From the NCBI GenBank assembly GCA_013002205.1, contig JABDKN010000299.1, positions 1-55,147 on the forward strand: a DNA stretch of 55,147 bases, in the 5' to 3' direction. The DNA comes from Granulosicoccus sp. GTDB taxonomy: Bacteria > Pseudomonadota > Gammaproteobacteria > Granulosicoccales > Granulosicoccaceae. The translations under genes were made by a program, and so were the position numbers. Position 1 is the first letter of the stretch. Each line of letters begins with the position of its first letter. This document shows, in pieces, positions 27,152-34,871 of the stretch. The notes under the pieces were generated by a model. It was not told where the DNA came from. It did not search any database and was given only the letters and a program-made list of their open reading frames with translations.

Positions 27152-28357
27152 ATGAACGATTCAGAAAATCTGCCACTCGCGGGAATCCGTGTGCTGGAAA
27201 TGGGGCAATTGATCGCCGGACCGTTTGCCGGACAGATACTGGCCGCCTTCGGGGCCGAGGTGGTGAAGATTGAAACTCCCGGCAAAGGCGATCCGCTGCG
27301 GACCTGGCGTGTGCTGGACGACGAGGGAACGTCTTACTGGTGGCGCAGTCTGGCACGCAACAAGAAGTCGGTAACGCTGAATCTGTCGAAACCTGACGGT
27401 TGCCTGATTGCCAGACGGCTGATCCTCGAGGCCGATGTCCTGATCGAAAATTTTCGTCCCGGGCGCATGGAAGCCTGGGGACTTGGTCCGGGCGACATCA
27501 GGCAGGATCATCCGGAGTTGATCTACACACGCGTATCCGGTTACGGGCAAACAGGTCCGTATGCCGGTAAACCCGGTTTTGCTTCGGCCTGCGAAGCTGT
27601 GGGTGGATTGCGCTACGTCAATGGCCAGCCAGGCGAAAAGCCGGTGCGCATGAATCTGTCGCTGGGCGATACGATTGCCGGTTTGCACGCCACCATCGGT
27701 GCCCTGATGGCATTGATCGCACGGCAGCGACTGGGGCGGGGAGGGCAGATGGTGGACGTATCCATCGTCGAGTCAGTGTTCAACATGCTGGAAGGCGTAT
27801 TGCCTGAGTTCGATGGCGCCGGTGTGGTACGTGAACCGTCCGGCTCGACCGTCACGGGCATCGTGCCGACCAACACCTATCGATGCCGCGACGGGCGTTA
27901 CATCGTGATCGGTGGAAATGGCGATTCGATCTTTAAAAGACTGATGTCGGCAGTTGGCCAGCAAGGTTTGGCAGACGACCCCCGCCTGGCCGACAATCGC
28001 GGACGGGTGGCTCACGAACAGGAGATCGACGACGTACTGTCTGCGTGGAGTGCCACGCTTGATTCAGACCAGGCGCTACGGATTCTCGATAAGGCAGATG
28101 TTCCGGCTGGACCGGTGAATTCCATTGCCGATATCTGCAATGACCCGCACTTCATGGCCCGCGGCGTATTCGAGCCCCTGAATGTGAACGGCAAGGAGCG
28201 TCTCATGCCGGCCATGCATCCTCGCCTGGACGCTACGCCAGCCCGATCCCGGTGGAGTGGACCCTCTCTGGGTCAGCATACCGGGCAGGTCCTGCAGGAC
28301 TGGCTTGGTATCGATGATAACCAGCTTGCAAGCTGGAAAGAGCAGCACCTGATCTGA
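27152..28357 (+). CDS. Class III CoA-transferase (CaiB/Frc family)
   Basis: This 401-residue enzyme moves CoA between acids through an acyl-aspartyl intermediate. The family N-terminal motif is ENLPLAGIRVLEMGQLIAGP. Asp173 in NLSLGDTIAG aligns with the catalytic Asp of formyl-CoA transferase. I chose the ATG at 27152 because CCCCGGAG at 27134-27141 is well spaced. The frame is open back to 26888, but the upstream part has no family similarity and overlaps the divergent gene. With the neighbouring acyl-CoA synthetase it probably handles activation of one or more carboxylic acids; substrate unknown. Confidence 0.92.
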   Translation: MNDSENLPLAGIRVLEMGQLIAGPFAGQILAAFGAEVVKIETPGKGDPLRTWRVLDDEGTSYWWRSLARNKKSVTLNLSKPDGCLIARRLILEADVLIENFRPGRMEAWGLGPGDIRQDHPELIYTRVSGYGQTGPYAGKPGFASACEAVGGLRYVNGQPGEKPVRMNLSLGDTIAGLHATIGALMALIARQRLGRGGQMVDVSIVESVFNMLEGVLPEFDGAGVVREPSGSTVTGIVPTNTYRCRDGRYIVIGGNGDSIFKRLMSAVGQQGLADDPRLADNRGRVAHEQEIDDVLSAWSATLDSDQALRILDKADVPAGPVNSIADICNDPHFMARGVFEPLNVNGKERLMPAMHPRLDATPARSRWSGPSLGQHTGQVLQDWLGIDDNQLASWKEQHLI

Positions 28358-28384
28358 GCGTTGCCCGTCAGGATGGATGAATAC

Positions 28385-28459
28385 GCAGCAGCGTTACCGG
28401 CAACTTCAGTAGTTCAGCTACAGAACAGGCAGCAGCGTTACCGGCAACTCCAGTAGTTC
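28385..28459. repeat. Two 31-bp direct repeats, period 44 bp
   Basis: Copies at 28385-28415 and 28429-28459 match at 30 of 31 positions. Each begins GCAGCAGCGTTACCGGCAAC and ends CAGTAGTTC, with a 13-bp spacer. They lie in the 185-bp gap between the CoA-transferase stop and the small membrane protein gene. They could be regulatory iterons or the relic of a local duplication. Confidence 0.85.
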
Positions 28460-28542
28460 GGCGGAAAAGCACACAGGCACCTCAGGCCCGCGATATAACC
28501 GGCAGCCAACGATCAAGTTGTCAGAAACAACGTCGATACCGT

Positions 28543-29013
28543 GTGCATGAGCCGTATTCGGGATCGGAAATGTTGATTAGTTCGCAACTGGTGCGCTTTG
28601 CCATGGCGTCTGGAATGTATCTGTTGCTGATGTGGGGCTACGCCGTGCTTCCCAGTGCCCAGTGGTTTGCAGCGTTTCTGGCACTGATCATGTGCGCCAT
28701 GCTGGTGTTCTGGGTAAGCGAGTCGGCTGCAGACGCCGACTATCGCTCAAGAGGCAGCCAGGCAGCTCGCGTGAAGCAGACTACCAGGCAGTCTCTGACC
28801 GTTACGGATGAATTCGTTGATTCTGCCGGTTTTCCTGTCATGGACGATGGTTCCGGGTCCTTGCCGCCCAGTCTGGAGGCCTCCATTCTGAGACTCGATT
28901 CACTAAAAGCGGAGTTGATGGTCCAGTACGCTCAGTTTGGCAGAGATCAGTCGTTATTGAATAGTAGTGGACTCGGATTCTGGCATGGCAACAGGAAGCC
29001 CGGGACCCACTGA
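28543..29013 (+). CDS. Small two-helix membrane protein of unknown function
   Basis: I do not recognise this 156-residue protein. It has two hydrophobic helices at about residues 17-37 and 40-58, ending in LVFWVSESAADADY. A soluble tail of about 95 residues has a possible amphipathic segment near 118-135 (LEASILRLDSLKAELMVQY). The start is uncertain: GTG at 28543 or ATG at 28570, the latter placing the first helix near the N terminus. It precedes a c-di-GMP regulator gene on the same strand, with one very short ORF between, so it may be a membrane partner of that pathway. That is inference from position only. Confidence 0.55.
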   Translation: MHEPYSGSEMLISSQLVRFAMASGMYLLLMWGYAVLPSAQWFAAFLALIMCAMLVFWVSESAADADYRSRGSQAARVKQTTRQSLTVTDEFVDSAGFPVMDDGSGSLPPSLEASILRLDSLKAELMVQYAQFGRDQSLLNSSGLGFWHGNRKPGTH

Positions 29014-29014
29014 A

Positions 29015-29209
29015 ATGATCTCAATTGCAGGTACCAATGCAGTCGAGGTGAATATCAATTCGCCATATTCAGGCAACCCTGAACACTTGAATCGATTTGT
29101 GAATACGATCGTTCCAGAACTTAAGGCTCCATCGCCGGTCCTTCAGGGCGGTTCACCAGCGCTTGCGCGTTTGCTCCATGGTGGCAGTCCAGGGGTAGTA
29201 ATCAACTGA
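29015..29209 (+). CDS. Possible 64-residue small protein coupled to the c-di-GMP gene
   Basis: An ATG at 29015, one base after the preceding gene's stop codon, opens a 64-codon frame. Its stop TGA overlaps the ATG of the response regulator (ATGA at 29208-29211 region, ATG at 29209). The product has no recognisable domain, with a weak internal repeat GGSPALARLLHGGSP near the end. The tight stop-start joints at both ends suggest translational coupling. There is no clear ribosome site, so it may simply be a fortuitous frame. Confidence 0.35.
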   Translation: MISIAGTNAVEVNINSPYSGNPEHLNRFVNTIVPELKAPSPVLQGGSPALARLLHGGSPGVVIN

Positions 29210-31410
29210 TGAGCCCCACCTCTCCACAATCGCTGCACATGGTGCTGCCTCGCGTCCAGCGTGAGCGGCCAGTGGTGTTGCATGTGGACGATGACATGGC
29301 CAGCCTGATGATGGCGGAAGGGGCCCTGGAAGAGGCCGGATTCGATGTACTGCATGCTGCAAACGGCATCGAGGCGGTGGACATTTTCCGGCAGAAAGAA
29401 CCAGACCTGATCATCATGGATGCCGTGATGCCGGTGATGGATGGCTTCGAGGCCATTCGCGGAATTCGCCAGTTGCAGGCTGGCACACATGTGCCCATTC
29501 TCATGATCACCGGGCTGGATGATTTTGATTCCATCACCCGTGCCTACGATGAGGGTGCCACGGACTTCCTGACCAAGCCGATAAACTTCTTCATTCTGCC
29601 GCATCGAGTGCAGTACATGCTGCGCTCCAAGCTGACGGCGGACGCCTTGCGTTCCAGCCAGTCGAAACTGGACAATGCACAGCGCATAGCCAGGCTGGGT
29701 AACTGGGAGTGGTGCCTGGCCAGTCAAGGCCTGTCCTGGTCACGCGAGTTTGGCCGGGTACTGGGCCTGAGCGAGAACCAGGTAATGGAGACCTGGCCTG
29801 AGTTCCTGGAACATATAGAGGATGCCGACAGGCACAATGTTCGCCTGCTGGCGGAACAGGCGGTCGAGGAAAACCAGCCCTTCAACATCGAATTCTCGGT
29901 GCCCGGACCAGATGCCGATTCGTACAGGCGTATCCGGCTCGAGGCCGAACCCTACGGGCAGGATGGTGGAGAATGTACGCATATGCTCGGGACCATCCAG
30001 GACATCACCGAACGTATCAATGCACAGAAGCAGATACATAATCTTGCCTATTTCGATCTGGTTACCGGCCTGCCCAACCGTGCCCAGTTGAATGAACAGC
30101 TGCGATACACGCTCAAGCTTGCCAAACGCAACGATAACAAGTTCGCCCTGTTGTTTCTGGATCTAGACCACTTCAAACAGGTCAACGATACGCTGGGACA
30201 CGATGCGGGAGATGACCTGCTGAAACAGGTGTCTGCCAGACTCACACATGTCGTACGCGAAACAGACGTGGTCAGCAGCAGTGATACCGACTTGAGTGAA
30301 GAGGCCGATTCCCAGCATACCGTGGCGCGACTCGGTGGCGACGAGTTTGTCGTACTACTGGGTCAGCTCAATCGGGCTGAAGACGCAGCTCGAGTGGCGG
30401 AACGCATAGCCCAGTCGGTCAGTGAGCCCTACAAGATCGGGGACAATCTGGTTTCGGTAACGACCACCATTGGCATCAGTGTCTATCCGGCCGATGGTGT
30501 CAATGCCGAAATGCTGATGAAGAATGCAGATATAGCGATGTACCATGCCAAGGAATCAGGACGCAACGGGTATCAGTTCTATTCGCGGCAAATACATGAG
30601 CAGACGCTTGCCCGTTTTTCCCTCGAGGGCGACTTGCGAGACGCCATCGAGAACAGGCAATTGACCCTGGTGTATCAACCCAAGGTCGATATGAGCGATG
30701 GCACGATCTGCGCTGTCGAAGCGCTGGTCAGATGGGATCATCCTGAACACGGACCTGTCAGTCCTGCCGAGTTCATTCCACTGGCAGAAGAGACAGGCCT
30801 GATACTGCCGCTGGGGCGCTGGGTCCTGTGCGAGGCCACACGCCAGATGCAGACCTGGATCGACGCTGGTATCAAGCCACTGATCATCGCAGTCAACTGC
30901 TCCTCGGTGCAGTTCCAGCGGAGCGACATGATCGAAGACATCAATGATGCCATCAGCGCCAGTGGACTGGATCCACATCTGCTGGAGATCGAGCTGACCG
31001 AGAGCCTGCTGCTGCAGGACATCGAGCTGGGTATCAGAATTCTGCGCGAGATGAAGGCACTGGGTATCCAGGTGGCCATCGACGATTTCGGTACCGGATT
31101 CTCCTCACTGAGCTACCTGAAACGCCTGCCGGTCGACAAGCTCAAGATAGACGCCTCCTTCGTCAAGGACCTGGGCGTGGATGCGGGTGATATTGCGATT
31201 GTCTCCGCCATCATCACCTTGAGTCACAACTTGAACCTGTCGGTCGTGGCCGAAGGTGTGGAAACGCAGCAACAGTACGACATTCTGCATGGTTTCGATT
31301 GCAATGAGGCGCAAGGTTACCTGATCAGCCATCCCATGCAGGCAAGCGAGTTCGAGCTCTGGCTGAGTCAGTACACACGACCTCGCTTCAAGAGGGCAGC
31401 GGGCCTCTAG
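29209..31410 (+). CDS. Response regulator with PAS, GGDEF and EAL domains (c-di-GMP turnover)
   Basis: This 733-residue cytoplasmic regulator has four domains. The receiver spans about residues 20-140, with phospho-acceptor Asp71 in LIIMDAVMP and Lys in FLTKPI. A PAS/PAC sensor lies at about 160-275, ending in GTIQDITERINAQKQ. GGDEF follows at about 285-450 with the intact active site GGDEF at 376-380. EAL lies at about 470-720 with EALVRWDHP, VNCSS, IELTES, DDFGTGFSS, KLKID and AEGVET present, so phosphodiesterase activity is plausible. An acidic Ser/Asp/Glu-rich insertion of about 17 residues separates the RETD I-site (350-353) from the GGDEF loop, where five residues are usual. Net synthesis or degradation of c-di-GMP cannot be predicted. 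Confidence 0.95.
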   Translation: MSPTSPQSLHMVLPRVQRERPVVLHVDDDMASLMMAEGALEEAGFDVLHAANGIEAVDIFRQKEPDLIIMDAVMPVMDGFEAIRGIRQLQAGTHVPILMITGLDDFDSITRAYDEGATDFLTKPINFFILPHRVQYMLRSKLTADALRSSQSKLDNAQRIARLGNWEWCLASQGLSWSREFGRVLGLSENQVMETWPEFLEHIEDADRHNVRLLAEQAVEENQPFNIEFSVPGPDADSYRRIRLEAEPYGQDGGECTHMLGTIQDITERINAQKQIHNLAYFDLVTGLPNRAQLNEQLRYTLKLAKRNDNKFALLFLDLDHFKQVNDTLGHDAGDDLLKQVSARLTHVVRETDVVSSSDTDLSEEADSQHTVARLGGDEFVVLLGQLNRAEDAARVAERIAQSVSEPYKIGDNLVSVTTTIGISVYPADGVNAEMLMKNADIAMYHAKESGRNGYQFYSRQIHEQTLARFSLEGDLRDAIENRQLTLVYQPKVDMSDGTICAVEALVRWDHPEHGPVSPAEFIPLAEETGLILPLGRWVLCEATRQMQTWIDAGIKPLIIAVNCSSVQFQRSDMIEDINDAISASGLDPHLLEIELTESLLLQDIELGIRILREMKALGIQVAIDDFGTGFSSLSYLKRLPVDKLKIDASFVKDLGVDAGDIAIVSAIITLSHNLNLSVVAEGVETQQQYDILHGFDCNEAQGYLISHPMQASEFELWLSQYTRPRFKRAAGL

Positions 31411-31457
31411 TGGGTCGCGCCAGGAAAGTCTGTTCGGATCCACTACAGTTGGCTGCT

Positions 31458-32270
31458 TCAGCGATGCGTCCACTGTGGTGGGCGTTTGTCGAAAAATGCA
31501 TCGATACCCTCGCTGACATCCTGTGCCATCATATTGCAGGCCATGGCATCGGAGGCTGCGGAGTACGCCTCTGCCATGGGCAACTCCAGCTGACGGTAGA
31601 AGAGCGACTTGCCGGTAGCCACCGCTACCCGGGATTTTGCGCAGATTTTCCGACATAACAGTTCGACGGCATCGTCCAGCGACTCTGCCGGGACGCACTG
31701 GTTGAGCAGACCCCAGTCAACGGCTGTGCGTGCATCGATGAACTCGCCGGTCATCAGCATCTGGAAGGCCCGTTTGCGCTGCAGGTTTCTGGACAGCGCC
31801 ACCGATGGTGTACTGCAGAACAGCCCCAGGTTGATACCCGATACAGCAAAGCGGCAATGCTCTGCTGCGATCGCCAGATCACAGTTGGCGACCAGTTGAC
31901 AGCCTGCGGCCGCCGCCACACCCTGCACTTTACAGATCACGGGTTGCGGTAGCGCCAGGAGGGTCTGCATGAAACGACTGCACTGGTTGAACAAGTGTCG
32001 CTGCCATTGCTCTCCTCCGGCGGGCTCATCCACATGGGCGCGCATTTCCCGCAGGTCGTGTCCGGCACAAAATGCCTTGCCGGTGGCGGCAATGACCACG
32101 ACTCGAGTGGCAGGGTCTATCGTGTCCAGTGCGTGTTGCAGTGCCAGCAGCATGGCTTCGCTGAGGGCATTGAACTGCTCCGGGCGATTGAGTGTGAGTG
32201 TCAGGATGCCCTGAGTATCGAGGTGTTCTGTCAGAATCGGAGAATTGGTGGCAGGTTCCGGCTGATTCAT
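31458..32270 (-). CDS. Enoyl-CoA hydratase/isomerase family protein
   Basis: This 270-residue crotonase-fold enzyme acts on acyl-CoA. The first oxyanion-hole segment VIAATGKAFCAGHDLREM (about residues 58-75) and the second, QGVAAAAGCQLVANCDLAIA (about 117-136), are both intact. The usual second catalytic acidic residue of true hydratases is not obvious at the FCSTPSVALSRNL region, so isomerase or other crotonase chemistry remains possible (ECHDC3-like proteins look similar). It is convergent with the c-di-GMP gene and divergent from the thioesterase gene at 32460. Confidence 0.88.
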   Translation of the reverse strand: MNQPEPATNSPILTEHLDTQGILTLTLNRPEQFNALSEAMLLALQHALDTIDPATRVVVIAATGKAFCAGHDLREMRAHVDEPAGGEQWQRHLFNQCSRFMQTLLALPQPVICKVQGVAAAAGCQLVANCDLAIAAEHCRFAVSGINLGLFCSTPSVALSRNLQRKRAFQMLMTGEFIDARTAVDWGLLNQCVPAESLDDAVELLCRKICAKSRVAVATGKSLFYRQLELPMAEAYSAASDAMACNMMAQDVSEGIDAFFDKRPPQWTHR

Positions 32271-32410
32271 CGTTCAGGTCTCAAGCGTTGGTCGAGGCCG
32301 AATGGTCACGCTCCTGCACGGCAATGGCCTGGGTGTGAACCGGTTTCGATTCCGTTCAGGATTCCACCAGACCCGGATGCGGCATGCGGTATCGTCTATC
32401 AGCCTGTGTC

Positions 32411-32437
32411 ACCCTAGGGTACCATTGCTGTCAATGG
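32411..32437. promoter_or_regulatory. Two adjacent palindromes, candidate operator
   Basis: ACCCTAGGGT at 32411-32420 is a perfect 10-bp palindrome. CCATTG (32422-32427), CTGT, CAATGG (32432-32437) is a perfect 6+4+6 inverted repeat immediately after it. Both lie in the 189-bp divergent region between the crotonase and thioesterase genes, 22-49 bases before the thioesterase start. Their position fits a repressor site for acyl-CoA genes. No regulator gene is adjacent. Confidence 0.4.
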
Positions 32438-32459
32438 CCCACGAGGCGGGAAAGCGATA

Positions 32460-32987
32460 GTGAGTGTAACTACCGACGCAACCGGCAAGCAGGCTGGCAC
32501 AGCTGTGAGTGCAGAATCATCTGAAACCGTGAATGGCCTGATGCTGGACGAGGAGTCGTTCCGTCTTATCATGGGGAACAGACTACCCTTTGCACAGATG
32601 CTGGGGCTGCAAGTCGACTACTTCGCCGGGGACCATGTGCGCCTCAGGGCTGTCTTCAGTGAACGCTTCCTGCGACCAGGCGGCACCATTGCCGGCCCTG
32701 TCATGATGGGCCTGGCCGATGCAGCGCTGTACGCACTGGTACTGTCTCGCATCGGACCGGTGGAACTGGCCGTCACCACCAGCCTGTCGATCAACTTTCT
32801 GCGAAAACCGGAACCGGCCGATGTGATTGCCGAGGCAAGAATGCTGAAACTGGGAAAGCGTCTGGCAGTGGGCGAAGTCACGCTCTTCAGTGAACGGCCC
32901 GGCGTCGGGGATCCGGTTGCCCACGTCACCGGCACCTATTCGATTCCGCCTCCCGAAGATCGTGCAGCACAGAGCCATCAGGTCTGA
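32460..32987 (+). CDS. PaaI-type hotdog-fold thioesterase
   Basis: This 175-residue protein has a single hotdog domain at about residues 38-160. The helix motif GGTIAGPVMMGLADAALYALV, at about residues 73-93, is typical of the PaaI/YbgC-like acyl-CoA thioesterase group, which hydrolyses acyl-CoA to free acid and CoA. The start is a GTG at 32460 with GGGAAAG 6-12 bases upstream. It is followed 15 bp later by the haloacid dehalogenase gene, so the two are probably cotranscribed. Confidence 0.87.
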   Translation: MSVTTDATGKQAGTAVSAESSETVNGLMLDEESFRLIMGNRLPFAQMLGLQVDYFAGDHVRLRAVFSERFLRPGGTIAGPVMMGLADAALYALVLSRIGPVELAVTTSLSINFLRKPEPADVIAEARMLKLGKRLAVGEVTLFSERPGVGDPVAHVTGTYSIPPPEDRAAQSHQV

Positions 32988-33002
32988 ACAGGAGCATCGC
33001 CC

Positions 33003-33692
33003 ATGTCACCCTCCCGCTTTGAAATTATCGAGGCCTGTGTATTCGATGCGTACGGTACCCTGTTTGACGTCAATTCCGCCGTGGCGAGCCTGCGCGACCG
33101 CGTCGGGCCGCAGCACGGTGCATTGTCGGCCGCCTGGCGTGTCCGGCAGCTCGAGTACACCTGGTTGCGCAGCCTGATGAAAAGCCATGTGGATTTCTGG
33201 CAACTCACCGCAGATGCGTTGTGGGTCAGTCTTCGGGAATTCTCACTGGACAGGGAAAACCTGCACGAGGAACTGATGCAGGCGTACCTGCATCTGGCCG
33301 CCTTCCCCGAGGTGCGGCGGGTGTTGGCCCTGTTGCGCCAGGCGGGCCTGCGCTGTGCCATTCTGACCAATGGCAGCCCGATGATGATCGAGTCAGCCGT
33401 GGCCAATGCCGGTATTGGTGACTACATCGAACAGCAGTTGTCTGTCGAATCGGTGGGCATCTACAAACCGGACGCGCGGGTGTACCAACTGGCGGTGGAC
33501 CGACTCGGCGTATCAGCCGAGCGTATCGCGTTCCTGTCGTCCAACGCCTGGGATGCCGCCGGTGCTGCGCATTTCGGATTCGCCGTGGCCTGGGTGAATC
33601 GCTACTCGCAACCGCCAGAACGATTGCCGGGAACCCCTGCGGCCAGCTTGTCCACACTTGACGAACTGCCACCGTTGCTGGGTATCTGCTGA
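33003..33692 (+). CDS. Haloacid dehalogenase, type II
   Basis: This 229-residue HAD-superfamily hydrolase has nucleophile Asp15 in CVFDAYGTLFD, the Ser/Thr motif LTNGSP near residue 121, the Lys in IYKPDARVYQL near 156, and SSNAWDAAGA near 179. That last motif is characteristic of L-2-haloacid dehalogenases, which convert (S)-2-haloacids to (R)-2-hydroxyacids. Its last 91 bp overlap the convergent DUF1289 gene. The sequence conservation is good, but true dehalogenase activity versus a general phosphatase-like role is not decided by sequence. Confidence 0.92.
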   Translation: MSPSRFEIIEACVFDAYGTLFDVNSAVASLRDRVGPQHGALSAAWRVRQLEYTWLRSLMKSHVDFWQLTADALWVSLREFSLDRENLHEELMQAYLHLAAFPEVRRVLALLRQAGLRCAILTNGSPMMIESAVANAGIGDYIEQQLSVESVGIYKPDARVYQLAVDRLGVSAERIAFLSSNAWDAAGAAHFGFAVAWVNRYSQPPERLPGTPAASLSTLDELPPLLGIC

Positions 33693-33850
33693 CGCTCCAG
33701 GCATGCAGCGAGAACGGCCAGTCTTTGCTCACTGTCCATCGTTGACCAACGGGTAATCTCCTCGATGGTTCGCTGGCAGCCTGCACACCATTGTGTGGGT
33801 TCGTCGATACGACAGAGTCCCTGGCAGGGTGAGGCGATGTGCAGTGTCAT
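33602..33850 (-). CDS. DUF1289 small cysteine protein
   Basis: This 82-residue protein has the DUF1289 signature SPCQGLCRID at residues 7-16 and WCAGCQRTIEEITRWSTM at 21-38. The four cysteines are Cys9, Cys13, Cys22 and Cys25 (C-x3-C and C-x2-C), probably metal binding. The function is unknown. The conserved core ends near residue 52, and the remaining 30-residue tail is encoded antisense to the 3' end of the haloacid dehalogenase gene. It starts within the last codons of the HMG-CoA lyase gene (ATGA overlap at 33847-33850), so the two are translationally coupled. Confidence 0.85.
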   Translation of the reverse strand: MTLHIASPCQGLCRIDEPTQWCAGCQRTIEEITRWSTMDSEQRLAVLAACLERQQIPSNGGSSSSVDKLAAGVPGNRSGGCE

Positions 33851-34818
33851 GTCGACGTGCTGTGTCCGCCTGCGATACCACGAGCAGCAAACAGGGCACG
33901 CGCTGCGCGAGATTGCGTTTCACGACCAAGCTGTTCACTGATATAGCGGCTGGCGTCGAGTAGTCCGTCAAGATCGACACCATGCTCGATACCGAGTCCG
34001 TCGAGCAGGTAGACGACATCTTCAGTCGCGACGTTACCCGTCGCGCCGACTGCAAACGGGCAGCCGCCCAGCCCGCTGACTGATGTGTCGATCGTGCCAA
34101 CCCCGCGCTGCAGGGCTACCAGAATATTCGCCAGCGCCTGTCCGTAAGTGTCATGGCAATGCACGGCCAGGCGCTCCACGGGTATCCCGCCATCAAGCAG
34201 TACGTCGAGCAGGTGATTCATGCTGCCTGCCGTACCTGTACCGATGGTGTCGCCCAGGGATACTTCGTGACAGCCTGCGTCCAGCAGATGACGGGTCAGT
34301 CGACGTACCGCCTCTGGCGCCACAGCACCCTCGTAGGGGCATCCCAGGACGCAGGAAAGATACCCTCGGACTGGCAGCCCCGCGGCGGCCGCGCGAGACA
34401 GCACTGTCTCATAGCGACTCAATGTAGCCGCAATGCTGGCGTTCAGGTTCTTCATGGAAAAGCTCTCCGTGACGGCTGCAAAGATTGCAACCTCGCTCAC
34501 GTCGGCATCGATGGCCGCATCCAGTCCCCGCTCGTTGGGTGTCAGAGCGGTATAGCGCACTCCGGGGTAGCGCCTGATGGTGCTGAATACATCGCCAGAG
34601 TCGGCCATTTGTGGTACCCAGCGTGCCGATACGAAAGAGCCGGTTTCTATGACTGACAGCCCACAGGCCGAGAGTTTGTCCACCAGGGTGCTTTTCTGCA
34701 CGACAGACAGCGCAGTGGCTTCGTTCTGCAGGCCATCGCGTGGCCCCACTTCCACCAGGCAGACCTTATCAGGAAGTTTCACGTTCGAGTTCTTCTCAAG
34801 ATGAATCGCTGTATTCAA
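33847..34818 (-). CDS. Hydroxymethylglutaryl-CoA lyase
   Basis: This 323-residue TIM-barrel enzyme cleaves 3-hydroxy-3-methylglutaryl-CoA to acetyl-CoA and acetoacetate at the end of leucine degradation. Catalytic Arg27, Asp28 and Gln31 lie in VEVGPRDGLQNE. The metal-binding HCHDTYGQ and the flexible loop GLGGCPFAVGATGN, with its catalytic Cys, are also present. Other leucine-pathway genes (liu cluster) are not adjacent, but acyl-CoA enzymes lie nearby. It overlaps the downstream DUF1289 gene by 4 bp. Confidence 0.94.
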   Translation of the reverse strand: MNTAIHLEKNSNVKLPDKVCLVEVGPRDGLQNEATALSVVQKSTLVDKLSACGLSVIETGSFVSARWVPQMADSGDVFSTIRRYPGVRYTALTPNERGLDAAIDADVSEVAIFAAVTESFSMKNLNASIAATLSRYETVLSRAAAAGLPVRGYLSCVLGCPYEGAVAPEAVRRLTRHLLDAGCHEVSLGDTIGTGTAGSMNHLLDVLLDGGIPVERLAVHCHDTYGQALANILVALQRGVGTIDTSVSGLGGCPFAVGATGNVATEDVVYLLDGLGIEHGVDLDGLLDASRYISEQLGRETQSRAARALFAARGIAGGHSTST

Positions 34819-34871
34819 GAATACCGCGTTACACTTTATCCTGTCGCTTCCCCTCCCGGCATCCTGCCCTC

